NCBI RefSeq assembly: GCF_002453355.1
Contig: NZ_DKGQ01000014.1
Location: forward strand, 1-58,057
Source: Psychrobacter sp. UBA6766
GTDB taxonomy: Bacteria > Pseudomonadota > Gammaproteobacteria > Pseudomonadales > Moraxellaceae
Direction of reading: 5' to 3'
Length of the DNA: 58,057 nt
Below the pieces are notes generated by a model. It was not told the DNA's origin. It made no database searches and saw only the letters and a program-made list of their open reading frames with translations. A program made the position numbers and the translations under genes. Positions 9,591-18,640 of this stretch are shown here, one piece after another. How positions within the stretch are numbered: the stretch's first letter is position 1; every line of letters starts with the position of its first letter.

Positions 9591-10331
9591 CTATTTACCG
9601 TCTAGATAAAGCTGCGCTTCACCTAAGTCTAAAGTACCTTCATAAATCGCACGACCAGTGATAATACCTTCAAGACAATCACCATAAGGTTTTAGTAGCT
9701 CGATATCTTTCATATCGGTGACGCCGCCTGAGGCAATCACAGGCAGACCACCTTCACGCGCTAAGTTTACCGTTTGCTCGACGTTGACGCCTTGCATCAT
9801 ACCATCACGAGCAATATCGGTATAAACGATGGAAGATACGCCGACATCAGCAAAACGCTTGGCAAGCTCAGTGGCTTTGGTATCGGTCACGTTTGCCCAG
9901 CCATGGGTTGCAACCATACCGTCTTTGGCATCGATTCCTACGATAATATGTCCAGCAAATTCGCGGCAAGCCTCGGTCACAAAACCAGGTTCCTCAACGG
10001 CTTTGGTACCAATGATGATATAAGTCAAACCAGCGCTAATATACTGCTCGATGGTTTTCATATTACGAACACCGCCGCCCAATTGAATCGGCAGTTTAGG
10101 GAACGCTTTGGCAATATCGTTGACCACTTGCTTATGAACTGGAATACCGTCAAAGGCGCCATTTAAGTCGACCAGATGTAAGCGGCGCGCGCCCTCATTG
10201 ACCCAACGCGCTGCCATTGCGACTGGATCATCAGAAAATACAGTATCGTCTTCCATACGACCTTGTTTTAAGCGCACACATTTACCATCTTTTAAATCAA
10301 TAGCAGGGATAATGACAGGGACAGCACACAT
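9591..10331 (-). CDS. hisA: Phosphoribosylformimino-5-aminoimidazole carboxamide ribotide isomerase
   Basis: Fourth step of histidine synthesis, an Amadori rearrangement of ProFAR to PRFAR in a TIM-barrel enzyme. The 246 residues show the N-terminal PAIDLKDGKCVRL motif with the catalytic base Asp, the second catalytic Asp in YTDIARDGMMQG, and the phosphate-binding VIASGGV and EGIITGRAIYEG loops. AAGGA lies 6 nt before the ATG at 10331. The ATG two codons upstream overlaps it. Its partner genes hisB and hisH are 22 kb away in this window and hisF is not present. Confidence 0.96.
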   Translation of the reverse strand: MCAVPVIIPAIDLKDGKCVRLKQGRMEDDTVFSDDPVAMAARWVNEGARRLHLVDLNGAFDGIPVHKQVVNDIAKAFPKLPIQLGGGVRNMKTIEQYISAGLTYIIIGTKAVEEPGFVTEACREFAGHIIVGIDAKDGMVATHGWANVTDTKATELAKRFADVGVSSIVYTDIARDGMMQGVNVEQTVNLAREGGLPVIASGGVTDMKDIELLKPYGDCLEGIITGRAIYEGTLDLGEAQLYLDGK

Positions 10332-10504
10332 AAGCATTCCTTATAAAAAAGATATGAACGGGCAAAAAGAAATAAAGAGTAAAAACACACTCAAAAGTGA
10401 AACAATACTCAAAAAGGAGACATAATAAGTGATTCATTAAAAGTTATTTAGCATAACAAATTCAAAGAGGTTGTTAAGCCAAATTTGTCAGATATGGTTT
10501 ATGC

Positions 10505-10560
10505 GCTTTAAAAGCATAATCTATCTGCCTTAAAAATATATTCTATCCGCTTTAAAATAG
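10505..10560. repeat. Imperfect 22-bp tandem repeats
   Basis: Units start at 10505, 10527 and 10549 with the shared core GCYTTAAAA followed in the first two by a TCTATC segment. The third unit is partial. A 22-bp period puts equivalent bases on the same face of the helix, which suits cooperative protein binding between the divergent hisA and nqr genes. Confidence 0.5.
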
Positions 10561-10735
10561 GGCGGTCGGGTTGGGATAAATAGATTGCCTTTATTGCACA
10601 TCAATTGAAATACAATCAACCTGTCAAACAAAAGTTAACGTAGAATCTGGCTAAGCAATGATAAGAATAAAAAAGCATAACCATAAGTTTTAAAAAGAGG
10701 GATTAATCTAAACATTGGGTAAATTCAATTACCAA

Positions 10736-10766
10736 TTGGCAATTTTAGGTCAGTTTAGCGTATAAT
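10736..10766 (+). promoter_or_regulatory. Candidate promoter of the nqr operon
   Basis: TTGGCA (10736-10741), 19-bp spacer, perfect TATAAT (10761-10766). Transcription would begin near 10774, leaving a leader of more than 600 nt before nqrA. The spacer is a little long, hence the moderate score. Confidence 0.5.
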
Positions 10767-11118
10767 CCTAGGTAAATTTGTATTTGTGCGATAAAACCTG
10801 ATCGTCTGCTATCTATGGATGATTTCAATCAGTTCACGGTGAATGTAAGCTTAGCATGAATAACCAGTTGAACGCTTATGCTAATATATTGCGCTTATTG
10901 GCAATAGAATTTATCTTGTAATCATAGGTCATTAACCAGCGCTTAGATAGCTTTCACAAAGTCAGCTCTCTCAAAGTATGAACAAGTCACTGATTCCTCA
11001 TTTATATTCACCCGAATGAATTGCGCTGTTTAAATCACACAGATTCTATGATCCACAGTTACTGAATTTACAGAAACTAGGATTTTTAAGGCAACAAATT
11101 TTAAGATTTTAATAAATC

Positions 11119-11191
11119 GTATGGTAAAACCGTCTTTTATTTGACGCTTTCCTCGTTGAGGATGTTGTTAGATTTGAAGGTTTTACGATAC
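11119..11191 (+). promoter_or_regulatory. Large inverted repeat in the nqr leader
   Basis: GTATGGTAAAACCGTC (11119-11134) pairs with GAAGGTTTTACGATAC (11176-11191) at 14 of 16 positions, closing a 41-nt loop that contains its own CCTC-GTT-GAGG hairpin (11151-11161). This is a plausible structured RNA or operator. No named riboswitch was recognised. Confidence 0.4.
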
Positions 11192-11334
11192 ACCTTGGTA
11201 GCCAGTCGTCACTTTGGTCATTCGAATAAGACATTAACGTGTTGTTAAGGAGTCTAAGGTCAGCGTTAATACTCTTACTTGTAGTTATGATGTGTTATGT
11301 CTAAAGCACTTTTTCACTCCCTTTTGGGGAATTG

Positions 11335-11433
11335 ATGAAGGACTTTATTGATGACGCCGTTAATCATGCTGCCGATATACCAAACAGGACGTCTGGTATC
11401 GTTTTAGACTATGGACTAAGTTTTCGCTTATGA
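11335..11433 (+). CDS. Possible 32-codon leader peptide of nqrA
   Basis: ATG at 11335 follows GGGGA (11326-11330) and opens a 32-codon frame (begins MKDFIDDAVNHAAD) whose TGA stop overlaps the nqrA ATG as ATGA. nqrA has no ribosome site of its own at normal spacing, so translation of this short frame may carry ribosomes to nqrA. The peptide resembles nothing I know. The frame could be chance. Confidence 0.4.
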   Translation: MKDFIDDAVNHAADIPNRTSGIVLDYGLSFRL

Positions 11434-12782
11434 TTACCATCAAAAAAGGTTTGGATTTACCTATCACTGGTGAACCCTCCCGCGAGATATCTGAGCACAG
11501 ACCCGCCCATGTGGCACTTATTGGCTATGATTACGTAGGAATGAAGCCTACGATGAATGTCAAAGAAGGTGACATCGTAGCAAAAGGTCAGCCCGTTTTT
11601 GAAGATAAAAAACGGGTCGGCGTTATCTATACTGCCCCTGCTGCTGGAAAGGTCATCGCCATTAAACGTGGTGAGCGTCGTGTGTTTGAAAGTCTTGTGA
11701 TTGCGGTCGACCCAAACGGTGAAGAAGTAGAATTTCAGCGCTACGACTCCCAGCAACTCGCTGACCTAGATTCTGAAGTCGTTGAAACCCAACTGCTTGC
11801 CTCTGGTGAATGGACCGCATTTCGTACGCGCCCTTATAGCCGCTCTCCTGATATCGGTGCCCGTCCGCATGCTATCTTTGTCAACGCCATGGATACCAAT
11901 CCATTAGCGTTTGATCCGATGTTGCTGATTAATGAGCAACTTCAAGCATTTAATGATGGACTTGCCGTATTATCAACACTCAGCCCAAAAACCTTTGTCT
12001 GCCATCACGGCGATGCTCAGCTGACGCCAGTTGCTAAAACGGCAGCTAATAATGTCACTGAGTATCACAGCTTTGCAGGTAAACATCCAGCTGGTCTGGC
12101 TGGGACGCACATTCACTTTTTGCATCCTATCATGCGCGGTGTGACCGTGTGGACGATTGGTTATCAAGACGTGATTTCGATTGGTAAGCTATTTACCACG
12201 GGACGTTTATATACGCGCCGTATGCTTAGCCTTGCTGGCCCTGCGGTAAAAAATCCTCACTTAGTCGTCACTGAGCGCGGTGCAGATATCACGGCATTGA
12301 CCAAAGGTGAGCTTGAAGCTGGCGAGAATCGTATCATCTCAGGTTCTGTGCTATCGGGTCGTAAAGTATTTGGCAATACCAATTATCTTGGTCGCTTCCA
12401 TAATCAAGTCAGTGTGCTATCTGAAGGTCGTGAGCGCCCAGCGTTTCACTTCCTGAGTGTTGGTGCAAACCGCTTCTCTAAATTGCCCATTTATATTTCG
12501 CAGTTTTTTGGTAGTAAAAAATACAACTTTACAACCACGAGTAATGGCTCACCGCGTGCGATGGTGCCGATTGGGGTCTACGAAGAGGTCATGCCACAGG
12601 ATTATCTGCCAACGCAGCTACTGCGCGCCTTGATTGTCGAAGACATCGTTAGCGCTGTAGATTTGGGCGCACTTGAACTGGACGAAGAAGATTTGGCGTT
12701 ATGCACCTTCGTCTCTCCTGGCAAATATGAATTCGGCGATATTTTGCGTGACAACTTAACGCGCATTGAGCTGGAGGGCTAA
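11430..12782 (+). CDS. nqrA: Na+-translocating NADH:quinone reductase subunit A
   Basis: Peripheral cytoplasmic subunit of the sodium-pumping respiratory complex Na+-NQR, tied to quinone handling. 450 residues, the usual length. It begins MITIKKGLDLPITGEP and has the YVGMKPTMNVKEGD biotin-carrier-like fold near the N-terminus, as in Vibrio NqrA. First gene of nqrABCDEF, which follows in the standard order. nqrB begins 5 nt after its stop. It lacks a clear Shine-Dalgarno sequence, see the leader peptide at 11335-11433. Confidence 0.97.
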   Translation: MITIKKGLDLPITGEPSREISEHRPAHVALIGYDYVGMKPTMNVKEGDIVAKGQPVFEDKKRVGVIYTAPAAGKVIAIKRGERRVFESLVIAVDPNGEEVEFQRYDSQQLADLDSEVVETQLLASGEWTAFRTRPYSRSPDIGARPHAIFVNAMDTNPLAFDPMLLINEQLQAFNDGLAVLSTLSPKTFVCHHGDAQLTPVAKTAANNVTEYHSFAGKHPAGLAGTHIHFLHPIMRGVTVWTIGYQDVISIGKLFTTGRLYTRRMLSLAGPAVKNPHLVVTERGADITALTKGELEAGENRIISGSVLSGRKVFGNTNYLGRFHNQVSVLSEGRERPAFHFLSVGANRFSKLPIYISQFFGSKKYNFTTTSNGSPRAMVPIGVYEEVMPQDYLPTQLLRALIVEDIVSAVDLGALELDEEDLALCTFVSPGKYEFGDILRDNLTRIELEG

Positions 12783-12787
12783 CCACG

Positions 12788-14023
12788 ATGAAATTTTTAC
12801 ACAATATGTTCGATCGTATGGAGCCGTCTTTTACCAAGGGTGGCAAACACGAAAAATATTATGCCATCTTTGAGATGTTTGATACGTTTTTACGTCAACC
12901 AAGCTCAACGACATTTGCATCCTCACACGTTCGCGACGGTATTGACCTCAAGCGTATTATGATTACCGTTTGGCTATGTACCTTCCCAGCAATGTTTTGG
13001 GGTATGTACAATATCGGTCATCAAGCATTAACGGCCATTGCACAACTTGGATTGCAGCCTGAAGGCTGGCGTACCGTTATCACCAGTATGGCGGGCTATA
13101 ATCCTGACAGTATCTGGGCAAGTTTTGTTTACGGTGCCATGCAGTTTTTACCGATTTATGCGGTGACCTTTATGGTTGGTATTCTCTGTGAGATTATCTT
13201 TGCCGTCGTGCGCGGCCATGAAGTTAACGAAGGTTTCTTTGTGACCTCGGTACTGTTTGCGCTATGTCTACCACCAGATATTCCACTATGGCAAGTTGCC
13301 CTAGGCATCATCTTTGGTGTGGTCGTGGCAAAAGAAGTCTTTGGCGGAACTGGTAAAAACTTCCTTAACCCTGCCCTATCGGGTCGCGCGTTCTTATACT
13401 TTGCTTACCCTGCTTATATGTCAGGCGACTCAGTTTGGACCGCAGTTGATGGTTTCTCAGGAGCAACGCCGCTAGGCCTTGCTGCGCTTGGCGTTGTTCC
13501 CCAAGACTTTGTCGATGTCTATGGCAATGCCATTACTTGGAGTGATGCATTCTTAGGCAACATGCAAGGCAGTATTGGTGAAGTATCAACGCTTGCTATC
13601 TTATTGGGTGCAGTGGTTTTACTATGGACGCGAATTGCCTCATGGCGCATCATGGCAGGTTGTGTGGTCGGCTTGATAGCCACTTCGCTGGCCTTTAATG
13701 CCTTCGGCTCTGAAGACAACATGATGATGAAGCTACCATTTTATTGGCACTTAGTGATTGGCGGTTTTGCCTTTGGTGCAGTGTTTATGGCAACCGATCC
13801 AGTTTCTGCAGCGCACACCAATAAAGGTCGTTGGGCTTATGGTATTTTGATTGGTTTTATGACCGTATTGATTCGCGTCGTCAACCCAGCCTTCCCAGAA
13901 GGCATCATGCTTGCCATTTTATTCGCTAACTTATTTGCGCCATTATTTGACTACTTTGTGACGCAAGCAAATATCAAGCGCCAAACAGCACGGAGGGTTC
14001 GCTATGTCCAAGCCCAAAAGTAA
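12788..14023 (+). CDS. nqrB: Na+-NQR subunit B (covalent FMN, membrane)
   Basis: Core membrane subunit that carries a covalent FMN and riboflavin and forms part of the sodium path. 411 residues with about ten membrane helices. The flavinylation motif DGFSGAT ends at T227, the residue that ApbE (18641-19768) should modify. Also visible are GKNFLNPALSGRAFLYFAYP and FMATDPVSAAHTNKGRW, typical of NqrB/RnfD. It overlaps nqrC by 20 nt. Confidence 0.97.
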   Translation: MKFLHNMFDRMEPSFTKGGKHEKYYAIFEMFDTFLRQPSSTTFASSHVRDGIDLKRIMITVWLCTFPAMFWGMYNIGHQALTAIAQLGLQPEGWRTVITSMAGYNPDSIWASFVYGAMQFLPIYAVTFMVGILCEIIFAVVRGHEVNEGFFVTSVLFALCLPPDIPLWQVALGIIFGVVVAKEVFGGTGKNFLNPALSGRAFLYFAYPAYMSGDSVWTAVDGFSGATPLGLAALGVVPQDFVDVYGNAITWSDAFLGNMQGSIGEVSTLAILLGAVVLLWTRIASWRIMAGCVVGLIATSLAFNAFGSEDNMMMKLPFYWHLVIGGFAFGAVFMATDPVSAAHTNKGRWAYGILIGFMTVLIRVVNPAFPEGIMLAILFANLFAPLFDYFVTQANIKRQTARRVRYVQAQK

Positions 14024-14924
14024 TAATGCAAAAACCATCAGCGTGGCGTTGACGCTGTGCTTGGTGTGTTCTGTATTGGTCTCAGCCGCCGCTGTTGGTT
14101 TAAAACCAGCTCAGGTTGAGAACGCGCGCTTAGACCGTAACAAAAACATCTTAGTCGCAGCTGGAATGTTTGATCCTGCGTCTGATACCAATGAAGATGT
14201 GGCTGAGCGCTTTAAAGACTTCGAGGTTAAAATTATTGACCTAAATAAAGGCAATTACCTCGATGATGACGCGCTAAAGGCCGTTGGTATTCCCGACCGA
14301 AATGCTTACGATGCCAGTCAAGCAACCAAAAACCAAGCGCTAAGCGATGACCTTGGGAGTAATGATCCGGCGGGGATTGGTCGTAAGCCTAAATACGCTA
14401 AAGTCTATGTCAAAAGTGATGACGCCGGCCAACCTGAAATAGTGGTTTTACCAATTCAAGGTTATGGACTTTGGGGTACGATTTACGGTTTCTTAACACT
14501 TGAAAGCGATATGAATACCATCAAAGGTATCAGCTTTTATGAGCATAAAGAAACCCCAGGTCTGGGCGCTCGTATCGAAGAACCAGAATGGCGCGCCATG
14601 TGGAGCGGTATTCACTCTTATGATGAAAATGGCGCGGTAGCAACGGGTGTGACCAAAGCCGGTAATCCAAAAGAAAACTGGGTAGACGGTATCAGTGGCG
14701 CTACTTTGACCAGTCGCGGTGTCAGCAACATGATTCAGTTTTGGTTGGGTGAACAAGGCTATAAGCCGTATCTAGATCATCTGCGTGAACAAAACGGCAA
14801 AACACTGGCTGATGCAGAAGTAAAGGCCAGTCAGAGCTCGTATAAAAAACTGGGTCAAAAGCTGACGCATCCCGCAACCGAACTGGTCGCAGTAGTGCCA
14901 GCAGCACACGGCAAGGAGGCATAA
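14004..14924 (+). CDS. nqrC: Na+-NQR subunit C (covalent FMN)
   Basis: Periplasmic FMN-bearing subunit with one N-terminal membrane helix (about 12-33). 306 residues, slightly longer than the Vibrio protein because of an extra C-terminal tail after about residue 260. The flavinylation motif DGISGAT ends at T234. The ETPGLGARIEEPEW segment is characteristic of NqrC/RnfG. The start lies inside the nqrB coding sequence (20-nt overlap), preceded by GGAGG within nqrB, which implies translational coupling. Confidence 0.97.
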   Translation: MSKPKSNNAKTISVALTLCLVCSVLVSAAAVGLKPAQVENARLDRNKNILVAAGMFDPASDTNEDVAERFKDFEVKIIDLNKGNYLDDDALKAVGIPDRNAYDASQATKNQALSDDLGSNDPAGIGRKPKYAKVYVKSDDAGQPEIVVLPIQGYGLWGTIYGFLTLESDMNTIKGISFYEHKETPGLGARIEEPEWRAMWSGIHSYDENGAVATGVTKAGNPKENWVDGISGATLTSRGVSNMIQFWLGEQGYKPYLDHLREQNGKTLADAEVKASQSSYKKLGQKLTHPATELVAVVPAAHGKEA

Positions 14925-14925
14925 C

Positions 14926-15597
14926 ATGGCTGATACAAAAACGATTTTAACCTCGCCTATTTTTGATAATAACCCCATTGCACTACAAATCTTAGGTATT
15001 TGTTCGGCGTTGGCGGTTACTACCAGTGTGGCGAATGCGCTGGTGATGAGTGTGGCGTTGACCTTGGTCACGGCATTCTCAAGCTTTTTTATCTCTATTA
15101 TCCGTAAGCAAATCCCATCAAGCATTCGTATTATTGTGCAGATGACGATTATTGCGTCACTAGTTATCGTGGTTGACCAGATTTTAAAAGCGGTCGCTTA
15201 TGATGTCAGTAAAGGCTTGTCGGTATTCGTTGGTTTGATTATCACCAACTGTATCGTGATGGGCCGTGCCGAAGCATTTGCCATGAGCAATCCGCCAGTA
15301 CCAAGCTTTTTAGACGGTATTGGTAACGGTCTTGGTTACTCGGCGGTACTGCTATTTGTCGCGAGCGTGCGTGAGATTTTGGGCGCAGGCAGCTGGTTCG
15401 GTATTACCATCTTGCAAACTGCAAACGATGGTGGTTGGTACGTACCAAATGGTCTATTACTATTGCCACCGTCAGCGTTCTTTATTATCGCTCTGTTCAT
15501 TGTGATTATCCGTACTTGGAAACCTGAACAGGTCGAAGAAGCTGAATTTGTAATGAAGCCGCAATCTAAAGGCATGGCACAAGGAGGCGGTCACTAA
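14926..15597 (+). CDS. nqrD: Na+-NQR subunit D
   Basis: Integral membrane subunit of about six helices, paired with NqrE in an inverted-topology dimer that holds an intramembrane iron centre. 223 residues. NCIVMGRAEAFA carries the conserved Cys of the NqrD/RnfE family. The start follows nqrC by 1 nt with AAGGAGG upstream, and the stop overlaps the nqrE ATG. Confidence 0.97.
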   Translation: MADTKTILTSPIFDNNPIALQILGICSALAVTTSVANALVMSVALTLVTAFSSFFISIIRKQIPSSIRIIVQMTIIASLVIVVDQILKAVAYDVSKGLSVFVGLIITNCIVMGRAEAFAMSNPPVPSFLDGIGNGLGYSAVLLFVASVREILGAGSWFGITILQTANDGGWYVPNGLLLLPPSAFFIIALFIVIIRTWKPEQVEEAEFVMKPQSKGMAQGGGH

Positions 15598-16205
15598 TGG
15601 GACACTATGTCAGTTTATTTATAACCTCGGTCTTTATCGAGAATATGGCGCTGGCCTACTTCTTAGGCATGTGTACCTTTTTGGCGGTATCAAAAAAGGT
15701 CTCCACCGCGATTGGTCTTGGAGTCGCTGTGGTCGTCGTGATGGCGATTACCGTACCGCTAAATAACCTTTTGTTTCAGTTCATCTTAAAAAATGGTGCG
15801 CTGGCATGGGCAGGTTTCCCTGATATCGACTTAAGCTTCTTAGGTCTACTCAGTTATATCGGTCTGATTGCCGCCGTGGTACAGATTCTAGAGATGTTCT
15901 TGGATAAGTTCGTCCCAAGTCTGTATAACGCGCTAGGGGTGTTTCTGCCATTGATTACCGTCAACTGTGCCATCTTAGGTGGCGTTCTGTTTATGGTTGA
16001 GCGTGACTATAACTTTGGCGAATCGATGGTATATGGCGTCGGCGCAGGCTTCGGTTGGGCATTGGCGATTACCGCCTTGGCGGGTATCCGTGAAAAGCTA
16101 AAATACTCAGACATTCCAGCGCCGCTACGTGGTCTTGGTATTACCTTTATCACGGTTGGTCTGATGTCACTTGGCTTTATGTCTTTTGGCGGTATGTCAA
16201 TTTAA
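15597..16205 (+). CDS. nqrE: Na+-NQR subunit E
   Basis: Integral membrane partner of NqrD. 202 residues and about six helices. It shows the two conserved Cys motifs, YFLGMCTFLAVSKK near the N-terminus and TVNCAILGG in the second half. Its ATG overlaps the nqrD stop codon and AAGGAGG lies upstream. Unlike the other gene borders in this operon, it is followed by a 120-bp gap with a terminator-like hairpin before nqrF. Confidence 0.97.
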   Translation: MGHYVSLFITSVFIENMALAYFLGMCTFLAVSKKVSTAIGLGVAVVVVMAITVPLNNLLFQFILKNGALAWAGFPDIDLSFLGLLSYIGLIAAVVQILEMFLDKFVPSLYNALGVFLPLITVNCAILGGVLFMVERDYNFGESMVYGVGAGFGWALAITALAGIREKLKYSDIPAPLRGLGITFITVGLMSLGFMSFGGMSI

Positions 16206-16260
16206 ACCGCTAAGCTTAAACCCTATTTAGCACTTTGACCTATTTAATTCATTTATTCGG

Positions 16261-16301
16261 TAGGGGTTCAAAAAACGCAAAGACGTTTTTTCGCTCCCCT
16301 A
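16261..16301 (+). terminator. Attenuator-like hairpin between nqrE and nqrF
   Basis: Two nested stems: TAGGGG (16261-16266) with CCCCTA (16296-16301), and inside them AAAAAACG with CGTTTTTT. The inner stem with its T run resembles an intrinsic terminator inside the operon, so nqrF may be made at a different level from nqrA-E. An RNA-stability hairpin is the alternative. Confidence 0.55.
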
Positions 16302-16325
16302 CTCCATAGATTAAGGATACCTACC

Positions 16326-17561
16326 ATGGATTACGCTACGGCGATTGGTGGCGTTGCTATGTTTACCGTGATCATTATGGGTCTCGTTGCCATTATTTTG
16401 GCGGCGCGCTCAAGATTGGTCAGTTCAGGCGATGTTACTATCCATATCAACGATAATCCCGATAATGACGTCGTGACACCCGCGGGCGGAAAACTGCTAC
16501 AAACATTGGCAAGCGAAGGTATTTTCTTATCTTCAGCCTGTGGTGGCGGTGGTACCTGTGCGCAGTGTCGTTGCCGCGTTATCGAAGGGGGCGGCTCTAT
16601 TCTGCCCACCGAAACTGGGTATTTTACCCAAGGCGAAATCCGTAACCACATGCGCCTTGCCTGTCAGGTTGCGGTAAAGCAAGACATGAAAATCGAGATT
16701 GACCCTGAGTTTTTTGATGTTCAAAAATGGGAATGTGAAGTTGTCTCGAATGATAACGTTGCTACCTTTATTAAAGAGTTGGTGCTTAAAATTCCAGAAG
16801 GCGAGGAAGTCAATTTCCGTGCTGGTGGTTATGTGCAGTTGGAAGCGCCGCCGCATGAAGTCCACTATAAAGACTTTGTGATTGACGAAGAATACCGCGA
16901 AGACTGGGAAAAGTTCGACATTTTCAAATATGTGTCGAAAGTTGATGAGCCAGTGATTCGTGCTTACTCAATGGCCAACTACCCAGACGAAAAAGGCATT
17001 ATCAAGTTTAATATTCGTATCGCCAGTCCTCCGCCGCGCGGTCCTGACGGTATTCCACCGGGCAAGATGTCCTCTTGGGTATTTAGCTTAGTTCCTGGGG
17101 ATAAAGTGACCGTTTCTGGTCCTTATGGCGAATTCTTTGCCAAAGACACCGAAGCTGAAATGATCTTCGTTGGTGGTGGTGCAGGAATGGCGCCGATGCG
17201 CTCGCACATTTTTGATCAGCTTAAACGCCTAAATAGTAATCGCAAGATTAGCTTTTGGTACGGTGCGCGCTCGATTCGTGAGATGTTCTATGTTGAAGAT
17301 TATGATCAACTAGAAGAAGAGTTTGATAATTTTGAGTGGCATGTGGCCTTGTCTGACCCCTTACCCGAAGACAACTGGGAAGGTCCAACCGGCTTTATTC
17401 ATAATGTGCTCCTCGAAAACTATCTAAAAGACCATCCAAACCCAGAAGACTGTGAATACTATATGTGTGGGCCACCGATGATGAACGCGGCGGTAATCGA
17501 CATGCTTCACAGCTTGGGCGTAGAAGACGAAAACATTATGCTTGATGACTTTGGTGGTTAG
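16326..17561 (+). CDS. nqrF: Na+-NQR subunit F (NADH dehydrogenase, 2Fe-2S and FAD)
   Basis: Electron-input subunit: oxidises NADH through FAD and passes electrons to a 2Fe-2S cluster. 411 residues: one N-terminal membrane helix (about 5-27), a ferredoxin domain with cluster ligands C72, C78, C81 and C113, the FAD-binding RAYSMANYP motif and the NADH-binding GGGAGMAPMRSH and YYMCGPPMMN motifs. The ATG at 16326 is preceded by AAGGATACCTACC. It ends the pump genes. A terminator at 17636 follows. Confidence 0.97.
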   Translation: MDYATAIGGVAMFTVIIMGLVAIILAARSRLVSSGDVTIHINDNPDNDVVTPAGGKLLQTLASEGIFLSSACGGGGTCAQCRCRVIEGGGSILPTETGYFTQGEIRNHMRLACQVAVKQDMKIEIDPEFFDVQKWECEVVSNDNVATFIKELVLKIPEGEEVNFRAGGYVQLEAPPHEVHYKDFVIDEEYREDWEKFDIFKYVSKVDEPVIRAYSMANYPDEKGIIKFNIRIASPPPRGPDGIPPGKMSSWVFSLVPGDKVTVSGPYGEFFAKDTEAEMIFVGGGAGMAPMRSHIFDQLKRLNSNRKISFWYGARSIREMFYVEDYDQLEEEFDNFEWHVALSDPLPEDNWEGPTGFIHNVLLENYLKDHPNPEDCEYYMCGPPMMNAAVIDMLHSLGVEDENIMLDDFGG

Positions 17562-17635
17562 GCGCATTGTTTAAATCGGTTAGTAAAGCCTATTTATTAA
17601 GCCAACACGATTAAGCTGATAATATATGATAAATT

Positions 17636-17662
17636 AAGAGTCTCAATGGAGGCTCTTTTTTT
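17636..17662 (+). terminator. Terminator of nqrF
   Basis: AAGAGTCTC (17636-17644), loop AATG, GAGGCTCTT (17649-17657) with one T-G wobble, then a T run. Confidence 0.8.
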
Positions 17663-17701
17663 ATGGGCTAACTAAACCATCTTCAATCAGAAAGGATTCT
17701 T

Positions 17702-18502
17702 ATGAAAACCAAAGTTAAGGATTTGACCATTTGGATTACTGGTGCCTCTAGTGGTATCGGTGAGGCATTAACTATCGCTTTTGCCAAACGCGGTGCGAGA
17801 ATTATCTTAAGCGGTCGTGATAAAGATAAATTAGAGACCGTCAAAAATCGTTGCAAAAACAGCAAAAAGCATATTCTCGTTCCCTTCGATATTGCCGATG
17901 CCAAGCAAGCAAAAGCTGCCTATGATACCGCTAAAACTCAGGCTGGAAAAATTGATTGGTTGATTAACAATGCGGGAATTAGTCAACGCTCGCTTATTAT
18001 GGAGACGGCCGAAGACGTTGAGCGCCAAATCATGGAGATTGATTACTTCGCCCAAACGCGGCTTACCCGTTTGGTACTGCCAGAAATGATCGCTCAAGGC
18101 GGCGGTAAAATCGTCATGGTATCGAGCGTAGCAGGGTTACTCGGGACGCAATATCGCGGCGCTTACGGTGCTGCTAAAGCGGCGATTCATATGTGGGCAA
18201 ACAGTCTGCGTGCTGAGTTGCACGACGATGGCATCGAAGTTGCGACGATATTCCCAGGATTTATTCAAACCAACATCTCTATTAATGCCTTAACTGGAGA
18301 CGGTAGCGCGCAAGGAACGATGGATGAGGCAACCAATAAAGGCCTTACTGCGACCGCCTTTGCCAAACAGGTCGTCAAAGCACTTTCTAAAGGCGAAGAA
18401 TATATCATCGTTGCTGGTAGTAAAGAAAAGCTCGCCACAAAGGTCAATCGTTTATCACCGCCCAGGCTTTATAAGCTTATTCGTGAGTCACAAGTAAAAT
18501 AA
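17702..18502 (+). CDS. Short-chain dehydrogenase/reductase
   Basis: An NAD(P)-dependent oxidoreductase of the classical SDR family, substrate unknown. 266 residues with the cofactor loop TGASSGIG (13-20), the NNAG motif (89-92) and the catalytic set Ser141/142, Tyr155, Lys159 (YGAAK). It sits between nqrF and apbE on the same strand, but a terminator separates it from nqrF, so a link to the Na+ pump is only positional. AAAGGA precedes the ATG. Confidence 0.9.
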   Translation: MKTKVKDLTIWITGASSGIGEALTIAFAKRGARIILSGRDKDKLETVKNRCKNSKKHILVPFDIADAKQAKAAYDTAKTQAGKIDWLINNAGISQRSLIMETAEDVERQIMEIDYFAQTRLTRLVLPEMIAQGGGKIVMVSSVAGLLGTQYRGAYGAAKAAIHMWANSLRAELHDDGIEVATIFPGFIQTNISINALTGDGSAQGTMDEATNKGLTATAFAKQVVKALSKGEEYIIVAGSKEKLATKVNRLSPPRLYKLIRESQVK

Positions 18503-18640
18503 CCCTGATGAGTAAGGCGACGTAAGCATGACTTGGTGAGATGAATTGGCCTTATAGGGGATAAGGAGTGTAAAATAGCCACACAAAATATGTAGCGCTA
18601 TTACCCCTACTTATCCTTAGAAAACTATCCTTAAAAAACT

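Larger units (their letters stand above)
10332..11334. other. 1-kb intergenic region upstream of the nqr operon
   Basis: No gene of normal size. It holds three imperfect 22-bp tandem units (10505-10560), a promoter candidate (10736-10766), a 7-bp stem TTAGCAT/ATGCTAA near 10850-10890, and a 16-bp imperfect inverted repeat (11119-11134 with 11176-11191) enclosing a small CCTC/GAGG hairpin. The length and structure suggest a long regulated nqr leader. Confidence 0.55.

Noticed and set aside
9421..9609. Plus-strand frames opposite the MscS-type gene and hisA
   Set aside because: Shadows of well-supported minus-strand genes.
11119..11191. Calling the nqr leader element a known Na+ riboswitch
   Set aside because: I could not match its conserved core to the sequence; only the inverted repeats are visible.
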